Below, piece by piece: positions 42,704 to 51,219 of a stretch of 64,000 bases of DNA. Position 1 is the first letter of the stretch; every line of letters starts with the position of its first letter. The notes beneath the pieces are model-generated. The model made no database searches. It saw only the letters and a list, made by a program, of their open reading frames with translations, and had not been told where the DNA came from. Made by a program: the position numbers and the translations under genes. This stretch comes from Bacteroidota bacterium (GTDB lineage Bacteria; Bacteroidota; Bacteroidia; 2-12-FULL-35-15). The stretch spans positions 682,001 through 746,000 of the forward strand of contig JADKIU010000002.1 in NCBI GenBank assembly GCA_016722565.1, read 5' to 3'.

Positions 42704-44470
42704 ATGGACATTTCTTATATTTTTTTAATCCTCGCTTCTATCACAACAATCATCGGTTTATGGAAATTGTTTCCATTGGCCGGACAAGAAAGTTGGAAAG
42801 CAGTTGTTCCTGTCTACAATTTTATTGTTTGGCTCAAAGTGATTCAAAAGCCATGGTGGTGGATTTTCTTAATCATCACTCCAGGTATCAATTTTTTGAT
42901 GGTTGCCATTATGTATTTGTTAACAGCGAAAGCATTTAACAAACGTACCAATCAAGATAAAATAGTCGCCTTTTTATTCGGTTATGTGTATCTCCCCTAC
43001 TTAGGTTTTCAAAAAGGCACAGCCTATGTTGGTCCGGAAGACATGAGTAAAAAGAAACCGTCTATGGCTCGCGAATGGACAGAAGCAATTGTTTTTGCAG
43101 TGATTGCAGCAACCGTTATCCGAACATTCTTTTTCGAAGCCTTTACCATTCCTACATCTTCATTAGAAAAATCGATGATGGTGGGTGATTATTTATTTGT
43201 GAGTAAAGTAAGTTACGGAGCGAAAATCCCGAACACTCCCCTCTCCTTCCCATTTGTTCATCATACATTGCCGGGTAGCGCAACCACAAAATCATATTTA
43301 GAATGGTTTAAACTACCTTATTTCCGTTTACCTGGATTTGGTTCTGTAAAAAATAACGATATCGTAGTATTCAACTATCCCGATGGCGATACCGTTGCAT
43401 TAAATTTCCAAAATCAAAGTTACTATCAGATTTGCAGAGATGCCAATCGAAAAAGTTTATACAAAAAACCAAACACACAAATTTCTGTTGATACAGAAAA
43501 TGGCCCGGTGATGACTCCCATTGGTGATGTGGTTGCACGGCCGGTCGACAAACGCGAAAACTACGTAAAGCGTTGTGTTGCCATTGCCGGAGATAAATTT
43601 GAAATCAGAGATGCTGAAGTTTTTATTAATGATAAAAAAGTAGAAACACCCGAGCATGCACAATTTCATTATTATGTAAAAACGTTAGGATATACCTTCG
43701 GAGAATACGATCGAGTAGCCGGAAGATTTATTCCCAATGTTCGTTTATTGGATAAATATGATATTTATGTAGATGAAATGGGCATCATCAACATTGCTCC
43801 TACTGGTGATACCATCACCTATTTAATTAACATGCCACTTTCCACCGTAAACAAAGTGAAAGGATTATCCACCGTTATTTCCTGCACCAAAGAAATTACT
43901 CCGAAAGGACAATATTCAAGTAGAATATTTCCACATTCTTCTTCTATTCCATGGAACAATGATAATTTCGGTCCGTTTGTCATTCCGAAAGCAAACACCT
44001 CCGTTAATTTAGATACAACCAATATCAAGTTGTACGACCGCATCATTGTCAACTACGAATTAAATACCTTGGAGATAAAAGGTGATAAAATTTTCATCAA
44101 TGGTACTGAAACAAAAAGCTACACTTTGAAAATGGATTATTTCTTCATGATGGGAGACAATCGCCAAAATTCAGCCGATTCGCGCTATTGGGGAGTTGTG
44201 CCGGAAGATCACATTGTTGGAAAACCTGTTTTTGTGTGGATGAGTATTAAAGATCCGGCAAAAAATCCGGTTTCAGGAAGTGTCGGCTTAATTAAATCCT
44301 TCACCGAAGATTCAAAAGAAGGACGATTCAGATGGGATCGCTTCTTCTGTTTTGTTGGTGAAGATGGATTATCCCGCTCCTATCGAATTCATTTCATAAT
44401 AATTGTATTAGGCATATCTGGTTTCGTGTACTTCAAAAATAAACGCGCGGCAAAAAAAGCAAAGAAATAA
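42704..44470 (+). CDS. lepB: Signal peptidase I, long form with N-terminal DUF5684-like membrane domain
   Basis: 588 residues. The first 110 residues form three hydrophobic helices of DUF5684 type (FPLAGQESWKAVVPVYNFIVWL). Then the S26 peptidase: anchor helix 125-145; box B IPTSSLEKSMMVGDYLFVSK with Ser153; the general-base Lys in YVKRCVAIAGDKFEI; box E MMGDNRQNSADSRYWGVVPEDHIVG. A Leu follows the catalytic Ser where Met is usual. About 170 residues are inserted between boxes D and E. A final helix (FIIIVLGISGFVYF) precedes a basic end. It cleaves signal peptides at the inner membrane. Confidence 0.95.
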   Translation: MDISYIFLILASITTIIGLWKLFPLAGQESWKAVVPVYNFIVWLKVIQKPWWWIFLIITPGINFLMVAIMYLLTAKAFNKRTNQDKIVAFLFGYVYLPYLGFQKGTAYVGPEDMSKKKPSMAREWTEAIVFAVIAATVIRTFFFEAFTIPTSSLEKSMMVGDYLFVSKVSYGAKIPNTPLSFPFVHHTLPGSATTKSYLEWFKLPYFRLPGFGSVKNNDIVVFNYPDGDTVALNFQNQSYYQICRDANRKSLYKKPNTQISVDTENGPVMTPIGDVVARPVDKRENYVKRCVAIAGDKFEIRDAEVFINDKKVETPEHAQFHYYVKTLGYTFGEYDRVAGRFIPNVRLLDKYDIYVDEMGIINIAPTGDTITYLINMPLSTVNKVKGLSTVISCTKEITPKGQYSSRIFPHSSSIPWNNDNFGPFVIPKANTSVNLDTTNIKLYDRIIVNYELNTLEIKGDKIFINGTETKSYTLKMDYFFMMGDNRQNSADSRYWGVVPEDHIVGKPVFVWMSIKDPAKNPVSGSVGLIKSFTEDSKEGRFRWDRFFCFVGEDGLSRSYRIHFIIIVLGISGFVYFKNKRAAKKAKK

Positions 44471-44473
44471 AAA

Positions 44474-45529
44474 TTGAAGAATAAAAACGTCATACTGGAT
44501 TGGGGAAAAGCAATACTCTTTGCTTTTTTTACCATTTTATTATTCAGAATTTTCTTTTTTGAGGCCTTTACCATTCCATCGCCTTCGATGGAAAAGTCTT
44601 TGTTAACAGGTGATTACATCATCGTAAGCAAATTGAGTTATGGTCCACGGATTCCGAACACTCCGTTGTCGTTTCCATTTGCACATCAGATTTTACCCTT
44701 TACCGAAAACACCAATTCATATTTAGATTGGATTCAAATCCCTTACATGCGTTTGTTCGGCTCACCCGATTTAGAAAGAAATGATGTGGTGGTTTTTAAT
44801 TGGCCGGTAGAAGATGAACGACCTGTCGACCAACGCACTTTCTATATCAAACGCTGTGTGGCCATTTCGGGAGATACATTGGAATTGCGCGATGGACAAG
44901 TATACATCAATAGAACGTATAGCGACAATCCTGAAAAATTACAATTCGATTATAAAATAAAAGCCGATGTGGATTCTCTGAACAATGATTCGTTAAAGCT
45001 GCTTGGAATTACGGAAGGCGATCACATGCAAAACAAAGGAGAATTTTGGTTTACACTCACACTTGAAAATGTGGAGAAAATGAAAAAATTTCCGCATGTT
45101 ACCTCAGTTGAACCCTTGATTGATAGAAAAGGTGCCTATAACGATTATATGTTTCCTGAGAACGAACATTTTTTATGGAACGTTGATTTCTTCGGTCCGA
45201 TTTACATCCCGAAAGCAGGAGACTCCGTTAAACTTACCAAAGACTCCCTCCCACTCTACGAACGGATTATAAAAGTGTATGAAAAAAACGACTTGCGTGT
45301 CAGCAACGATTCTATTTTCATCAACGAAGTATATTCAACTTCGTATACGTTTAAAATGAATTACTATTTTATGATGGGTGATAACCGTCACAACTCGGCT
45401 GATTCACGCTTCTGGGGCTTTGTTCCCGAAGACCACATTGTAGGAAAAACCGTTCTAATTTTAATGTCGATAGATAAATCGGATGATGGTGGAATTCGAG
45501 GAAATCGTTGGTTTAAGTCGGTGGACTAA
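44474..45529 (+). CDS. lepB: Signal peptidase I, second copy
   Basis: 351 residues. The start is TTG at 44474: the previous gene's stop TAA lies one codon upstream in the same frame and the next Met is past the catalytic Ser. Anchor helix 12-32; IPSPSMEKSLLTGDYIIVSK with Ser38; Lys in FYIKRCVAISGDTLEL; MMGDNRHNSADSRFWGFVPEDHIVG. It lacks the DUF5684 part and the last helix of its partner. The two enzymes probably differ in substrate range (inference). The stop is in register with the octamer array that follows. Confidence 0.94.
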   Translation: MKNKNVILDWGKAILFAFFTILLFRIFFFEAFTIPSPSMEKSLLTGDYIIVSKLSYGPRIPNTPLSFPFAHQILPFTENTNSYLDWIQIPYMRLFGSPDLERNDVVVFNWPVEDERPVDQRTFYIKRCVAISGDTLELRDGQVYINRTYSDNPEKLQFDYKIKADVDSLNNDSLKLLGITEGDHMQNKGEFWFTLTLENVEKMKKFPHVTSVEPLIDRKGAYNDYMFPENEHFLWNVDFFGPIYIPKAGDSVKLTKDSLPLYERIIKVYEKNDLRVSNDSIFINEVYSTSYTFKMNYYFMMGDNRHNSADSRFWGFVPEDHIVGKTVLILMSIDKSDDGGIRGNRWFKSVD

Positions 45530-45617
45530 GTGACTAGGTAACTAGGTGACTAAGTAACTAAGTAACTAAGTAACTAAGTGACCAGGTACCTAGGTAATAA
45601 AGTAATTGAGTAATTAA
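45530..45617 (+). repeat. Octamer array, 11 units, spanning lepB stop to next gene start
   Basis: Six exact GTRACTAR units are followed by five decayed ones (GTGACCAG, GTACCTAG, GTAATAAA, GTAATTGA, GTAATTAA). The lepB stop is in phase just before unit 1, and the array ends 2 nt before the ATG at 45620. Confidence 0.9.
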
Positions 45618-45619
45618 AT

Positions 45620-46093
45620 ATGTTTAAAAACATAAAAAAAACATTACTTCTCAACAGGCAAAACTTTGATCATATTGAAGGGACCAGATTTTATTATAGT
45701 TCTCAAATTACTTGGCTAACTTTTATTGTTCTAATTATATTTTTAGGGCTCTACCTCTATTATTTTATAACCGATCCTGATCCTGAATTCAAACTATTTT
45801 GGATTGTAGCTTTATTCTTGTTTATGATTCCTTTGATACGTATGTTTCATAAGTTTATCTTCAAGAACCCTATCTTTATTATAAATAAAAATCACTTATT
45901 TTATACTAAAAAAGAAAAATGGTATAATTTAATGGAATGCAAAGTAGCTGAAGTCATGATTGACCGCTCAAATTTTTCAGGTTCCTTATCTGTTAAATGT
46001 AAAGAAGAAACCGACTCATTTTTAGAAAACTATTGGTATATTGAATACGATTCGGACCTAAAAAAAATAATAAAAAATTATATAACCAAATAA
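45620..46093 (+). CDS. Small membrane protein of unknown function
   Basis: 157 residues. Two hydrophobic helices (about 30-50 and 62-80) are followed by a soluble half with a PH-like strand pattern (NPIFIINKNHLFY, WYNLMECKVAEVMI, NYWYIEYDSDL), reminiscent of STM3941-type proteins; this likeness is weak. It is more AT-rich than its neighbours. It interrupts the usual lepB-WbqC adjacency and is flanked upstream by the longest octamer array, so it may be an insertion. Confidence 0.65.
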   Translation: MFKNIKKTLLLNRQNFDHIEGTRFYYSSQITWLTFIVLIIFLGLYLYYFITDPDPEFKLFWIVALFLFMIPLIRMFHKFIFKNPIFIINKNHLFYTKKEKWYNLMECKVAEVMIDRSNFSGSLSVKCKEETDSFLENYWYIEYDSDLKKIIKNYITK

Positions 46094-46139
46094 CTTTAAA
46101 ACATAGAACGGGCAAGCCGTATAATGAACTATTGAAACA

Positions 46140-46757
46140 ATGAACCAATTATCAATTTTATCTTCCGCATACCTCGCTCCCATTCAATATTATTCCAAGC
46201 TGAAAAATTATTCAGAATGCATCATTGAGCATCACGAACATTTTCCGAAGCAAACTTATAGAAGTCGATGTGACGTGTATTCTCCCAATGGCATATTAAC
46301 CTTGAGCATTCCCTTGGTAAAACGTAATCACCGCCAAGCAACCAAAGACATCAAAATATCATACGAATACGATTGGCAAAAATTACATTGGCGAAGTTTG
46401 GAATCGTGTTATAGACGTTCGCCTTTTTTTGAATATTTCGAAGATGATTTTTTGCCATTTTATACCGATAAGAAATTTGATTTTTTAGTAGATTTAAACG
46501 AAGAACTGAATCAGGAAATTCTAAAACTCTTAAAATTAAAACCAACTTATTCATTCAGCAAAGAGTATCTAAAAACATATTCCAACGCGGATGATTTCCG
46601 CGACATTATTTCTCCAAAAGAAGCGCTGAGTTTGGATACCCAATTCACGCCCCAGCCCTATATGCAGGTTTTTGAACCCCGCCACGGTTTTTTACCAAAC
46701 TTAAGCATTGTCGACCTCTTATTCAACGAGGGTTCCAAAGCCTTGGAAACCATCTGA
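46140..46757 (+). CDS. WbqC family protein
   Basis: 205 residues. ILSSAYLAPIQYYSKLKNYSECIIE, HFPKQTYRSRCDVYSPNGILTLSIPLVKR, WQKLHWRSLESCYRRSPFFEYFEDDF and the C-terminal FLPNLSIVDLLFNEG are WbqC-family blocks. Some relatives sit in O-antigen clusters; in Bacteroidota the gene usually follows lepB and its role is open. Confidence 0.9.
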   Translation: MNQLSILSSAYLAPIQYYSKLKNYSECIIEHHEHFPKQTYRSRCDVYSPNGILTLSIPLVKRNHRQATKDIKISYEYDWQKLHWRSLESCYRRSPFFEYFEDDFLPFYTDKKFDFLVDLNEELNQEILKLLKLKPTYSFSKEYLKTYSNADDFRDIISPKEALSLDTQFTPQPYMQVFEPRHGFLPNLSIVDLLFNEGSKALETI

Positions 46758-46783
46758 TTTTTCTTTAAAAAACCACCTATTTT

Positions 46784-46817
46784 TTGAACCAAAAACAGGT
46801 ATTTGTTGTTATATTTG
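46784..46817 (+). promoter_or_regulatory. Promoter: TTG - 23 nt - TATATTTG
   Basis: TTG at 46784-46786 and TATATTTG at 46810-46817 form the best -33/-7 pair seen in the window. It would start a leader of roughly 135 nt that includes the palindromic element at 46838-46920. Confidence 0.58.
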
Positions 46818-46837
46818 GCAGTCTGTTATTGCTAACT

Positions 46838-46920
46838 GTCATCCCGTGCCGCGACACGGGATCTTATAATTGAGGCAGCGATATCTAACAGGTAGATGCC
46901 ATGTCGTAGCACGGCATGAC
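46838..46920. repeat. Palindromic element of the GTCATCCCGTGCC family
   Basis: GTCATCCCGTGCCGCGACAC at 46838 is mirrored imperfectly by GTCGTAGCACGGCATGAC ending at 46920. It lies in the probable leader of the carboxylase mRNA. Confidence 0.75.
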
Positions 46921-46958
46921 GATTACAATTAGGAATACTTTACAACTACTAAATATTT

Positions 46959-48587
46959 ATGGATATAGAATTCAACAAAAACGAAGATGTAATGAAACAA
47001 CTGATTTCCGGAATGGAACGTAGGTTGGAGAAAATATATTTAGGAGGCGGCAAAACCAGAATAGATAAATTGCATGAGCAAGGTAAAATGACCGCTCGTG
47101 AACGAATCGCTTACCTTATCGACAAGGATTCGGAGACCTTAGAAATTGCAGCATTTGCCGGTGAAGACATGTACAAAGAACATGGTGGTTGTCCGGCCGG
47201 AGGTGTTGTTATTGTAATTGGATATGTGAGTGGCAGACAATGTATTATTGTTGCCAACGATGCCACAGTAAAAGCAGGTGCATGGTTCCCAATCACCGGA
47301 AAAAAGAATTTACGTGCACAGGAAATTGCGATGGAAAATCGTTTACCCATTATTTATTTGGTGGATAGCGCAGGCGTTTATTTACCAATGCAGGATGAAA
47401 TTTTCCCTGACAAAGAACATTTTGGAAGAATCTTTCGCAACAATGCCGTAATGAGCAGTATGGGGATTTTACAAATCTCTGCTGTAATGGGAAGCTGTGT
47501 GGCCGGTGGCGCTTACCTTCCCATCATGAGTGATGAAGCGATGATCGTTGATAAAACGGGAAGTATTTTCTTAGCAGGTTCCTATTTAGTGAAAGCAGCA
47601 ATTGGTGAAAACATTGACAACGAAACATTGGGCGGTGCAACAACACATTGTGAAATATCCGGTGTAACCGACTATAAATGCAAAGACGATAAAGATGCAT
47701 TGGATCGTATTCGCAACATCATGAGTAAAGTAGGCGATTTTGATAAAGCTGGCTTTAATCGCGTGGCAGCAAAAGCACCGAAAAAAGAACCGAAAGATAT
47801 TTTGGGTATCATTCCGGATATGCGCGACAAACAATACGACATGCAGGAAGTGATTGATCGTTTGATTGATGAATCGGATTTTGAAGAATACAAAGAAGGA
47901 TATGGACAAAGCATTTTATGTGGATTGGCACGTGTGGATGGATGGGCTGTTGGAATTGTTGCCAATCAACGCAAAGTGGTGAAAAGCAAAAAAGGCGAAA
48001 TGCAATTTGGTGGTGTTATCTATAGTGATAGTGCCGACAAAGCAGCTCGTTTCATTATGAATTGTAATCAGAAAAAAATACCATTGGTGTTTTTACAAGA
48101 TGCAACAGGATTTATGGTAGGTTCTCGCTCCGAACATGGTGGCATCATCAAAGACGGTGCAAAGTTAGTGAACGCAATGGCAAATTCGGTTGTACCCAAA
48201 TTTACCATCATCATTGGAAACAGTTATGGCGCTGCTAACTACGCAATGTGCGGAAAAGCGTATGATCCGCGATTAATTGTGGGATGGCCAACAGCACAAG
48301 TAGCTGTAATGGGTGGAGCTCAAGCTGCAAAAGTATTGGTACAAATTGAAGTGGCCTCACTGAAAGCAAAAGGAGAAGTCATTACCCCTGAGAAAGAAGC
48401 TGAATTGTATAACAAAACAAAAGATCGCTACGATCAGCAAACAACACCGTATTATGCAGCATCACGTATTTGGCTGGATGCAATTATTAATCCGTTAGAT
48501 ACTCGCAAATGGATTTCGATGGGAATAGAAATGGCCAACCATGCTCCTATCTTGAAACCTTATAATGTTGGCGTGATTCAAACTTAA
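46959..48587 (+). CDS. Acyl-CoA carboxylase, carboxyltransferase (beta) subunit
   Basis: 542 residues. Carboxyltransferase fold of the MccB/PccB family: KMTARERIAYLIDKDS, GGVVIVIGYVSGRQCIIVANDATVKAG, YLVDSAGVYLPMQDEIFPD, GSCVAGGAYLPIMSDEA, and C-terminal DATGFMVGSRSEHGGIIKDGAKL and GNSYGAANYAMCGKAYDPRL. These place it closer to methylcrotonyl-CoA carboxylase than to AccD. It moves the carboxyl from biotin to an acyl-CoA. No biotin-carrying alpha subunit is adjacent. Confidence 0.92.
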   Translation: MDIEFNKNEDVMKQLISGMERRLEKIYLGGGKTRIDKLHEQGKMTARERIAYLIDKDSETLEIAAFAGEDMYKEHGGCPAGGVVIVIGYVSGRQCIIVANDATVKAGAWFPITGKKNLRAQEIAMENRLPIIYLVDSAGVYLPMQDEIFPDKEHFGRIFRNNAVMSSMGILQISAVMGSCVAGGAYLPIMSDEAMIVDKTGSIFLAGSYLVKAAIGENIDNETLGGATTHCEISGVTDYKCKDDKDALDRIRNIMSKVGDFDKAGFNRVAAKAPKKEPKDILGIIPDMRDKQYDMQEVIDRLIDESDFEEYKEGYGQSILCGLARVDGWAVGIVANQRKVVKSKKGEMQFGGVIYSDSADKAARFIMNCNQKKIPLVFLQDATGFMVGSRSEHGGIIKDGAKLVNAMANSVVPKFTIIIGNSYGAANYAMCGKAYDPRLIVGWPTAQVAVMGGAQAAKVLVQIEVASLKAKGEVITPEKEAELYNKTKDRYDQQTTPYYAASRIWLDAIINPLDTRKWISMGIEMANHAPILKPYNVGVIQT

Positions 48588-48619
48588 GTGACTCGGTAAT
48601 AAAGTAACTAAATGACTAA
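48588..48619 (+). repeat. Octamer array, four partly decayed units after the carboxylase stop
   Basis: GTGACTCG, GTAATAAA, GTAACTAA, ATGACTAA begin at the base after the stop TAA (48585-48587). Confidence 0.8.
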
Positions 48620-48632
48620 GAAAACTTTTTAT

Positions 48633-48640
48633 TATCTTTG
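48633..48640 (+). promoter_or_regulatory. -7 element TATCTTTG of the DUF6580 gene
   Basis: Exact TAnnTTTG, 23 nt before the ATG at 48664. Confidence 0.55.
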
Positions 48641-48663
48641 ATGCATCAAAAAAAACAAGAACT

Positions 48664-49200
48664 ATGAATTCTAAATTATTTACACCACGTTTTATATTCA
48701 TCACATCCGCTATTTTATTGGCTGCATTGAGCCGTGTATTCCCTCATTTCAACAACTTCACTCCTATTGCTGCAATGGCTTTGTTTGGTGGTGTTTATTT
48801 TTCCGATAAACGTTTGGCATTCATTGTGCCTTTATTGGCGATGATGCTTTCAGATATTATCTTAGAATTCACTACCGGCTGGGGATTCCACAACACCATC
48901 GTTTATGTTTATGTAGCTTTCATCATCACATCGGCAATCGGATTATATGTGAGACGTAACACTACCGTTCAAACCGTATTAGCTGCATCCGTTCTTTCAT
49001 CGGTATTGTTCTTCATCATTACCAATTTTGGTGTATGGGCTGCTAGTGGAATGGCTGGAGGTGCTGCAGGATTAGGAACAACGTATGTATTAGGTATTCC
49101 GTTTTTTGCTCCAACTCTTTTAGGTGATGTATTTTACAATGCGATTTTATTCGGAGCATTTTATTTGGCACAACGCAGAATTCCTGCTTTGATTAAATAA
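48664..49200 (+). CDS. DUF6580 membrane protein (ECF S-component-like)
   Basis: 178 residues, about six membrane helices. LLAALSRVFPHFNNFTPIAAMALFGGVYFSDKRLAFIVPLLAMMLSDIILEF is the DUF6580 opening; a Gly/Ala-rich helix GVWAASGMAGGAAGLGTTYVLGIPFFAPTLLGDVFYN follows. The topology resembles substrate-binding subunits of ECF vitamin transporters. No riboswitch or energising module is seen next to it. It is monocistronic with its own promoter and terminator. Confidence 0.85.
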   Translation: MNSKLFTPRFIFITSAILLAALSRVFPHFNNFTPIAAMALFGGVYFSDKRLAFIVPLLAMMLSDIILEFTTGWGFHNTIVYVYVAFIITSAIGLYVRRNTTVQTVLAASVLSSVLFFIITNFGVWAASGMAGGAAGLGTTYVLGIPFFAPTLLGDVFYNAILFGAFYLAQRRIPALIK

Positions 49201-49223
49201 AGCTTTTGATTCCGATTTATTTG

Positions 49224-49252
49224 AATGGCGAAGCGTTAGTTTCGCCATTTTT
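49224..49252 (+). terminator. Terminator of the DUF6580 gene
   Basis: AATGGCGAA pairs with TTCGCCATT around an 8-nt loop, followed by T residues. Confidence 0.85.
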
Positions 49253-49277
49253 GTTGGAATTTAATGCTAATTCTGAA

Positions 49278-49342
49278 CGTCATTGCGAGGTACGAAGCAA
49301 TCACAGCTACAATGAGATTGCTTCACTCCGCTCGCAATGACG
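49278..49342. repeat. Palindromic element of the GTCATTGCGAG family
   Basis: CGTCATTGCGAGGTACGAAG at 49278 and CTCGCAATGACG ending at 49342. The remaining spacer to 49466 shows nothing recognisable. Confidence 0.82.
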
Positions 49343-49466
49343 GTACTATTTAGCATTAAAAATGAAAGTAAAATCTGCACTTCAGTCTATCAATTGATCA
49401 GCACATCAAAAAAAATACGTAATTCTTTAAAGTATTCCTCTTTTCCATTCGTCTTTATAATCAAAC

Positions 49467-50042
49467 ATGGCTGAACAAACGCTAAATACTGTCGAAAGTC
49501 AAGCAAAAGACGAAGCTCTTTCCGAGACCATCAACAAAGAAAGAGGAAAGCTTTTATCTTTCATCAGCAACCGTACACCTACTATAGAGGATGCCGAAGA
49601 TATCCTGCAGGATGTCTTCTACGAGCTGGTGCAAAGTGAGACCATAGAAAATACTGCAGCTTGGCTTTACAGAGTAGCGAGGAACAAAATTACCGACTGG
49701 TATCGCAAAATGAAACCTGACCGGTTGGATGATATATCATTCAAAGGCTCGGATGAAGATGAAGCTCTTTTACTTTCAGACATTATTCCTTCAATGGAAA
49801 CTTCGGCCGACAAACAATTATTGTTAAAGCTGATATCAGAAGTATTAGCGGACACATTAGACGAATTGCCGGAGAACCAACGAGAAGTGTTTGTACTTCA
49901 CGAAATAGATGGAAAGAGCCTGAAAGAAATTGCTGAATTAACAGATACAAATATAAAAACGGTCATCTCTCGTAAAAGATATGCTGTATTGTATTTACAA
50001 GAGCGTTTGAGAAACCTTTACATTGAATTGTTAAACAACTAA
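49467..50042 (+). CDS. ECF-type RNA polymerase sigma factor
   Basis: 191 residues. Region 2: IEDAEDILQDVFYELVQS and NTAAWLYRVARNKITDWYRK; region 4: DTLDELPENQREVFVLHEIDGKSLKEIAELTDTNIKTVISRKRYAVLYLQERL. The inter-region linker is acidic (GSDEDEALLLSDIIPS). Its partner is probably the membrane protein 38 nt downstream. The stimulus is unknown; His-rich and HMA-like neighbours hint at metal (inference). Confidence 0.93.
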   Translation: MAEQTLNTVESQAKDEALSETINKERGKLLSFISNRTPTIEDAEDILQDVFYELVQSETIENTAAWLYRVARNKITDWYRKMKPDRLDDISFKGSDEDEALLLSDIIPSMETSADKQLLLKLISEVLADTLDELPENQREVFVLHEIDGKSLKEIAELTDTNIKTVISRKRYAVLYLQERLRNLYIELLNN

Positions 50043-50080
50043 ACCGCTTTTTAATAACTGCGGATAAAAAACTTAAAAAC

Positions 50081-50461
50081 ATGAATAAGAAACATAAAAT
50101 TTTAATGGCAGTCAAGATTATTGCCGGAATCGTATTCCTTGTTCCACTCTTCATCTTTGGAACCATGTATCTCTGGAACTGGCTGGTGCCGGAACTCTTT
50201 CACGGACCTATAATTAATTTCTGGCAAACATTAGGCTTGCTCGTATTATCTAAAATTCTTTTCGGAGGATTTGGTAAAAAAATGGGCGGCCATCACAACC
50301 GTCACCACAATTGGAAACAGCGGATGCACGACAAGATGAGCAACATGACTGAAGAGGAGAAAGAACAGTTTAAACTACGTTTAAAAGATAAGTGCAGAAG
50401 TAAATTCTGGCCACAAGAAGAAGTAAAATCAAATTCCAACGACAACAGTCATTTAGGCTAA
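50081..50461 (+). CDS. Small His-rich membrane protein in the sigma operon
   Basis: 126 residues. Two hydrophobic helices (about 8-31 and 43-60) precede a His-rich segment (KKMGGHHNRHHNWKQRMHDKM) and an acidic-basic helix (NMTEEEKEQFKLRLKDKCRSKF) like the EEK-FK helices of Spy/CnrX-type metal sensors. It could be the anti-sigma or sensor partner of the sigma factor (inference from position). I do not recognise a defined family. Confidence 0.72.
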   Translation: MNKKHKILMAVKIIAGIVFLVPLFIFGTMYLWNWLVPELFHGPIINFWQTLGLLVLSKILFGGFGKKMGGHHNRHHNWKQRMHDKMSNMTEEEKEQFKLRLKDKCRSKFWPQEEVKSNSNDNSHLG

Positions 50462-50482
50462 TCACTAATAATCAAACAAACG

Positions 50483-50701
50483 ATGCAAACAGCGATTCAT
50501 ATTTTCAAGACCAACATCAATTCCGTAGAACAAATTAAAAATGCGGATTCCTTTTTATCAACACATGCTAAAATTGAAAAATGGAACATTGATTTGGACG
50601 ATTGTGATAAAGTATTGAGGATAGAAAGCTGTCCCCTTGTAATCAACGATGTTATTGAAAGCTTAGAACCCTTTAACATTTATTGTGAAGCCCTTGAATA
50701 A
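50483..50701 (+). CDS. Small HMA-fold-like protein without the CxxC metal site
   Basis: 72 residues. The strand-helix pattern (AIHIFKTNINSVEQIKNADSFLST, WNIDLDDCDKVLRIES, VINDVIESLEPFNIYCEALE) resembles the beta-alpha-beta-beta-alpha-beta heavy-metal-associated fold, but the CxxC loop is replaced by KTNIN. Three Cys residues remain. It lies 21 nt after the His-rich gene and ends the operon before a terminator. A regulatory or degenerate metallochaperone role is possible. Confidence 0.72.
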   Translation: MQTAIHIFKTNINSVEQIKNADSFLSTHAKIEKWNIDLDDCDKVLRIESCPLVINDVIESLEPFNIYCEALE

Positions 50702-50724
50702 CGAAACCATGGCGTGGTAGAGAG

Positions 50725-50758
50725 TCCCTTTATTGAGAAATCGATAAGGGGATTTTTT
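50725..50758 (+). terminator. Terminator of the sigma-factor operon
   Basis: TCCCTTTAT pairs with ATAAGGGGA (one G-T wobble) around a 10-nt loop, followed by six T. Confidence 0.8.
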
Positions 50759-50768
50759 ATTGACAGAG

Positions 50769-50776
50769 TATTTTTG
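50769..50776 (+). promoter_or_regulatory. -7 element TATTTTTG before the gene at 50809
   Basis: Exact TAnnTTTG, 32 nt upstream of the ATG. Confidence 0.5.
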
Positions 50777-50808
50777 TAAGTTTGGTATACAAAATTAAAA
50801 CTACTGCC

Positions 50809-51207
50809 ATGAGCAAAACTCCAACTACTACCATCAAAGTGATTACGGTTTCCGTTTTTACGCTGTTGATTATTTGTTTTGTTTCTTATCGCGTAGGCGC
50901 ATTCGACAATTTCTCATTTTCAACGAACAGCACAACTGCTTACAATTCCAACACAACAGAAAATCAGATAGCTCTTGATACGCCAATTGTCGCAAAAGAT
51001 TCAATTATCATCGACCAGGAAATGATGTCGAGTTCGAAATCCATGGTGATTCCCAAAAACTTTAAAATAGAACCGATTAAAACTGCTCCTGCTAAGGATA
51101 CCACTCCCAAAAAGCCTTTAAAGAAATCAAGTACCATGAGCAGTTCTAAGTCGGGTATCATATTCGAACCCCAATCGGATAAAGACACAACAAAAAAGCC
51201 AAAGTAA
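50809..51207 (+). CDS. Single-pass membrane protein, low-complexity Ser/Thr/Lys periplasmic part
   Basis: 132 residues from ATG 50809. One membrane helix (about 8-28: TIKVITVSVFTLLIICFVSY) and a polar tail rich in Ser, Thr, Lys and Pro (APAKDTTPKKPLKKSSTMSS). No domain is recognised. It starts a two-gene unit with the sterol-desaturase family gene 12 nt downstream. Confidence 0.7.
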   Translation: MSKTPTTTIKVITVSVFTLLIICFVSYRVGAFDNFSFSTNSTTAYNSNTTENQIALDTPIVAKDSIIIDQEMMSSSKSMVIPKNFKIEPIKTAPAKDTTPKKPLKKSSTMSSSKSGIIFEPQSDKDTTKKPK

Positions 51208-51219
51208 TCAGCTCTAGTA

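Noticed and set aside
44468..44476. Signal peptidase pair as one gene broken by a nonsense error
   Set aside because: Each half has a complete set of catalytic boxes and its own anchor helix; tandem lepB genes are normal in this phylum.
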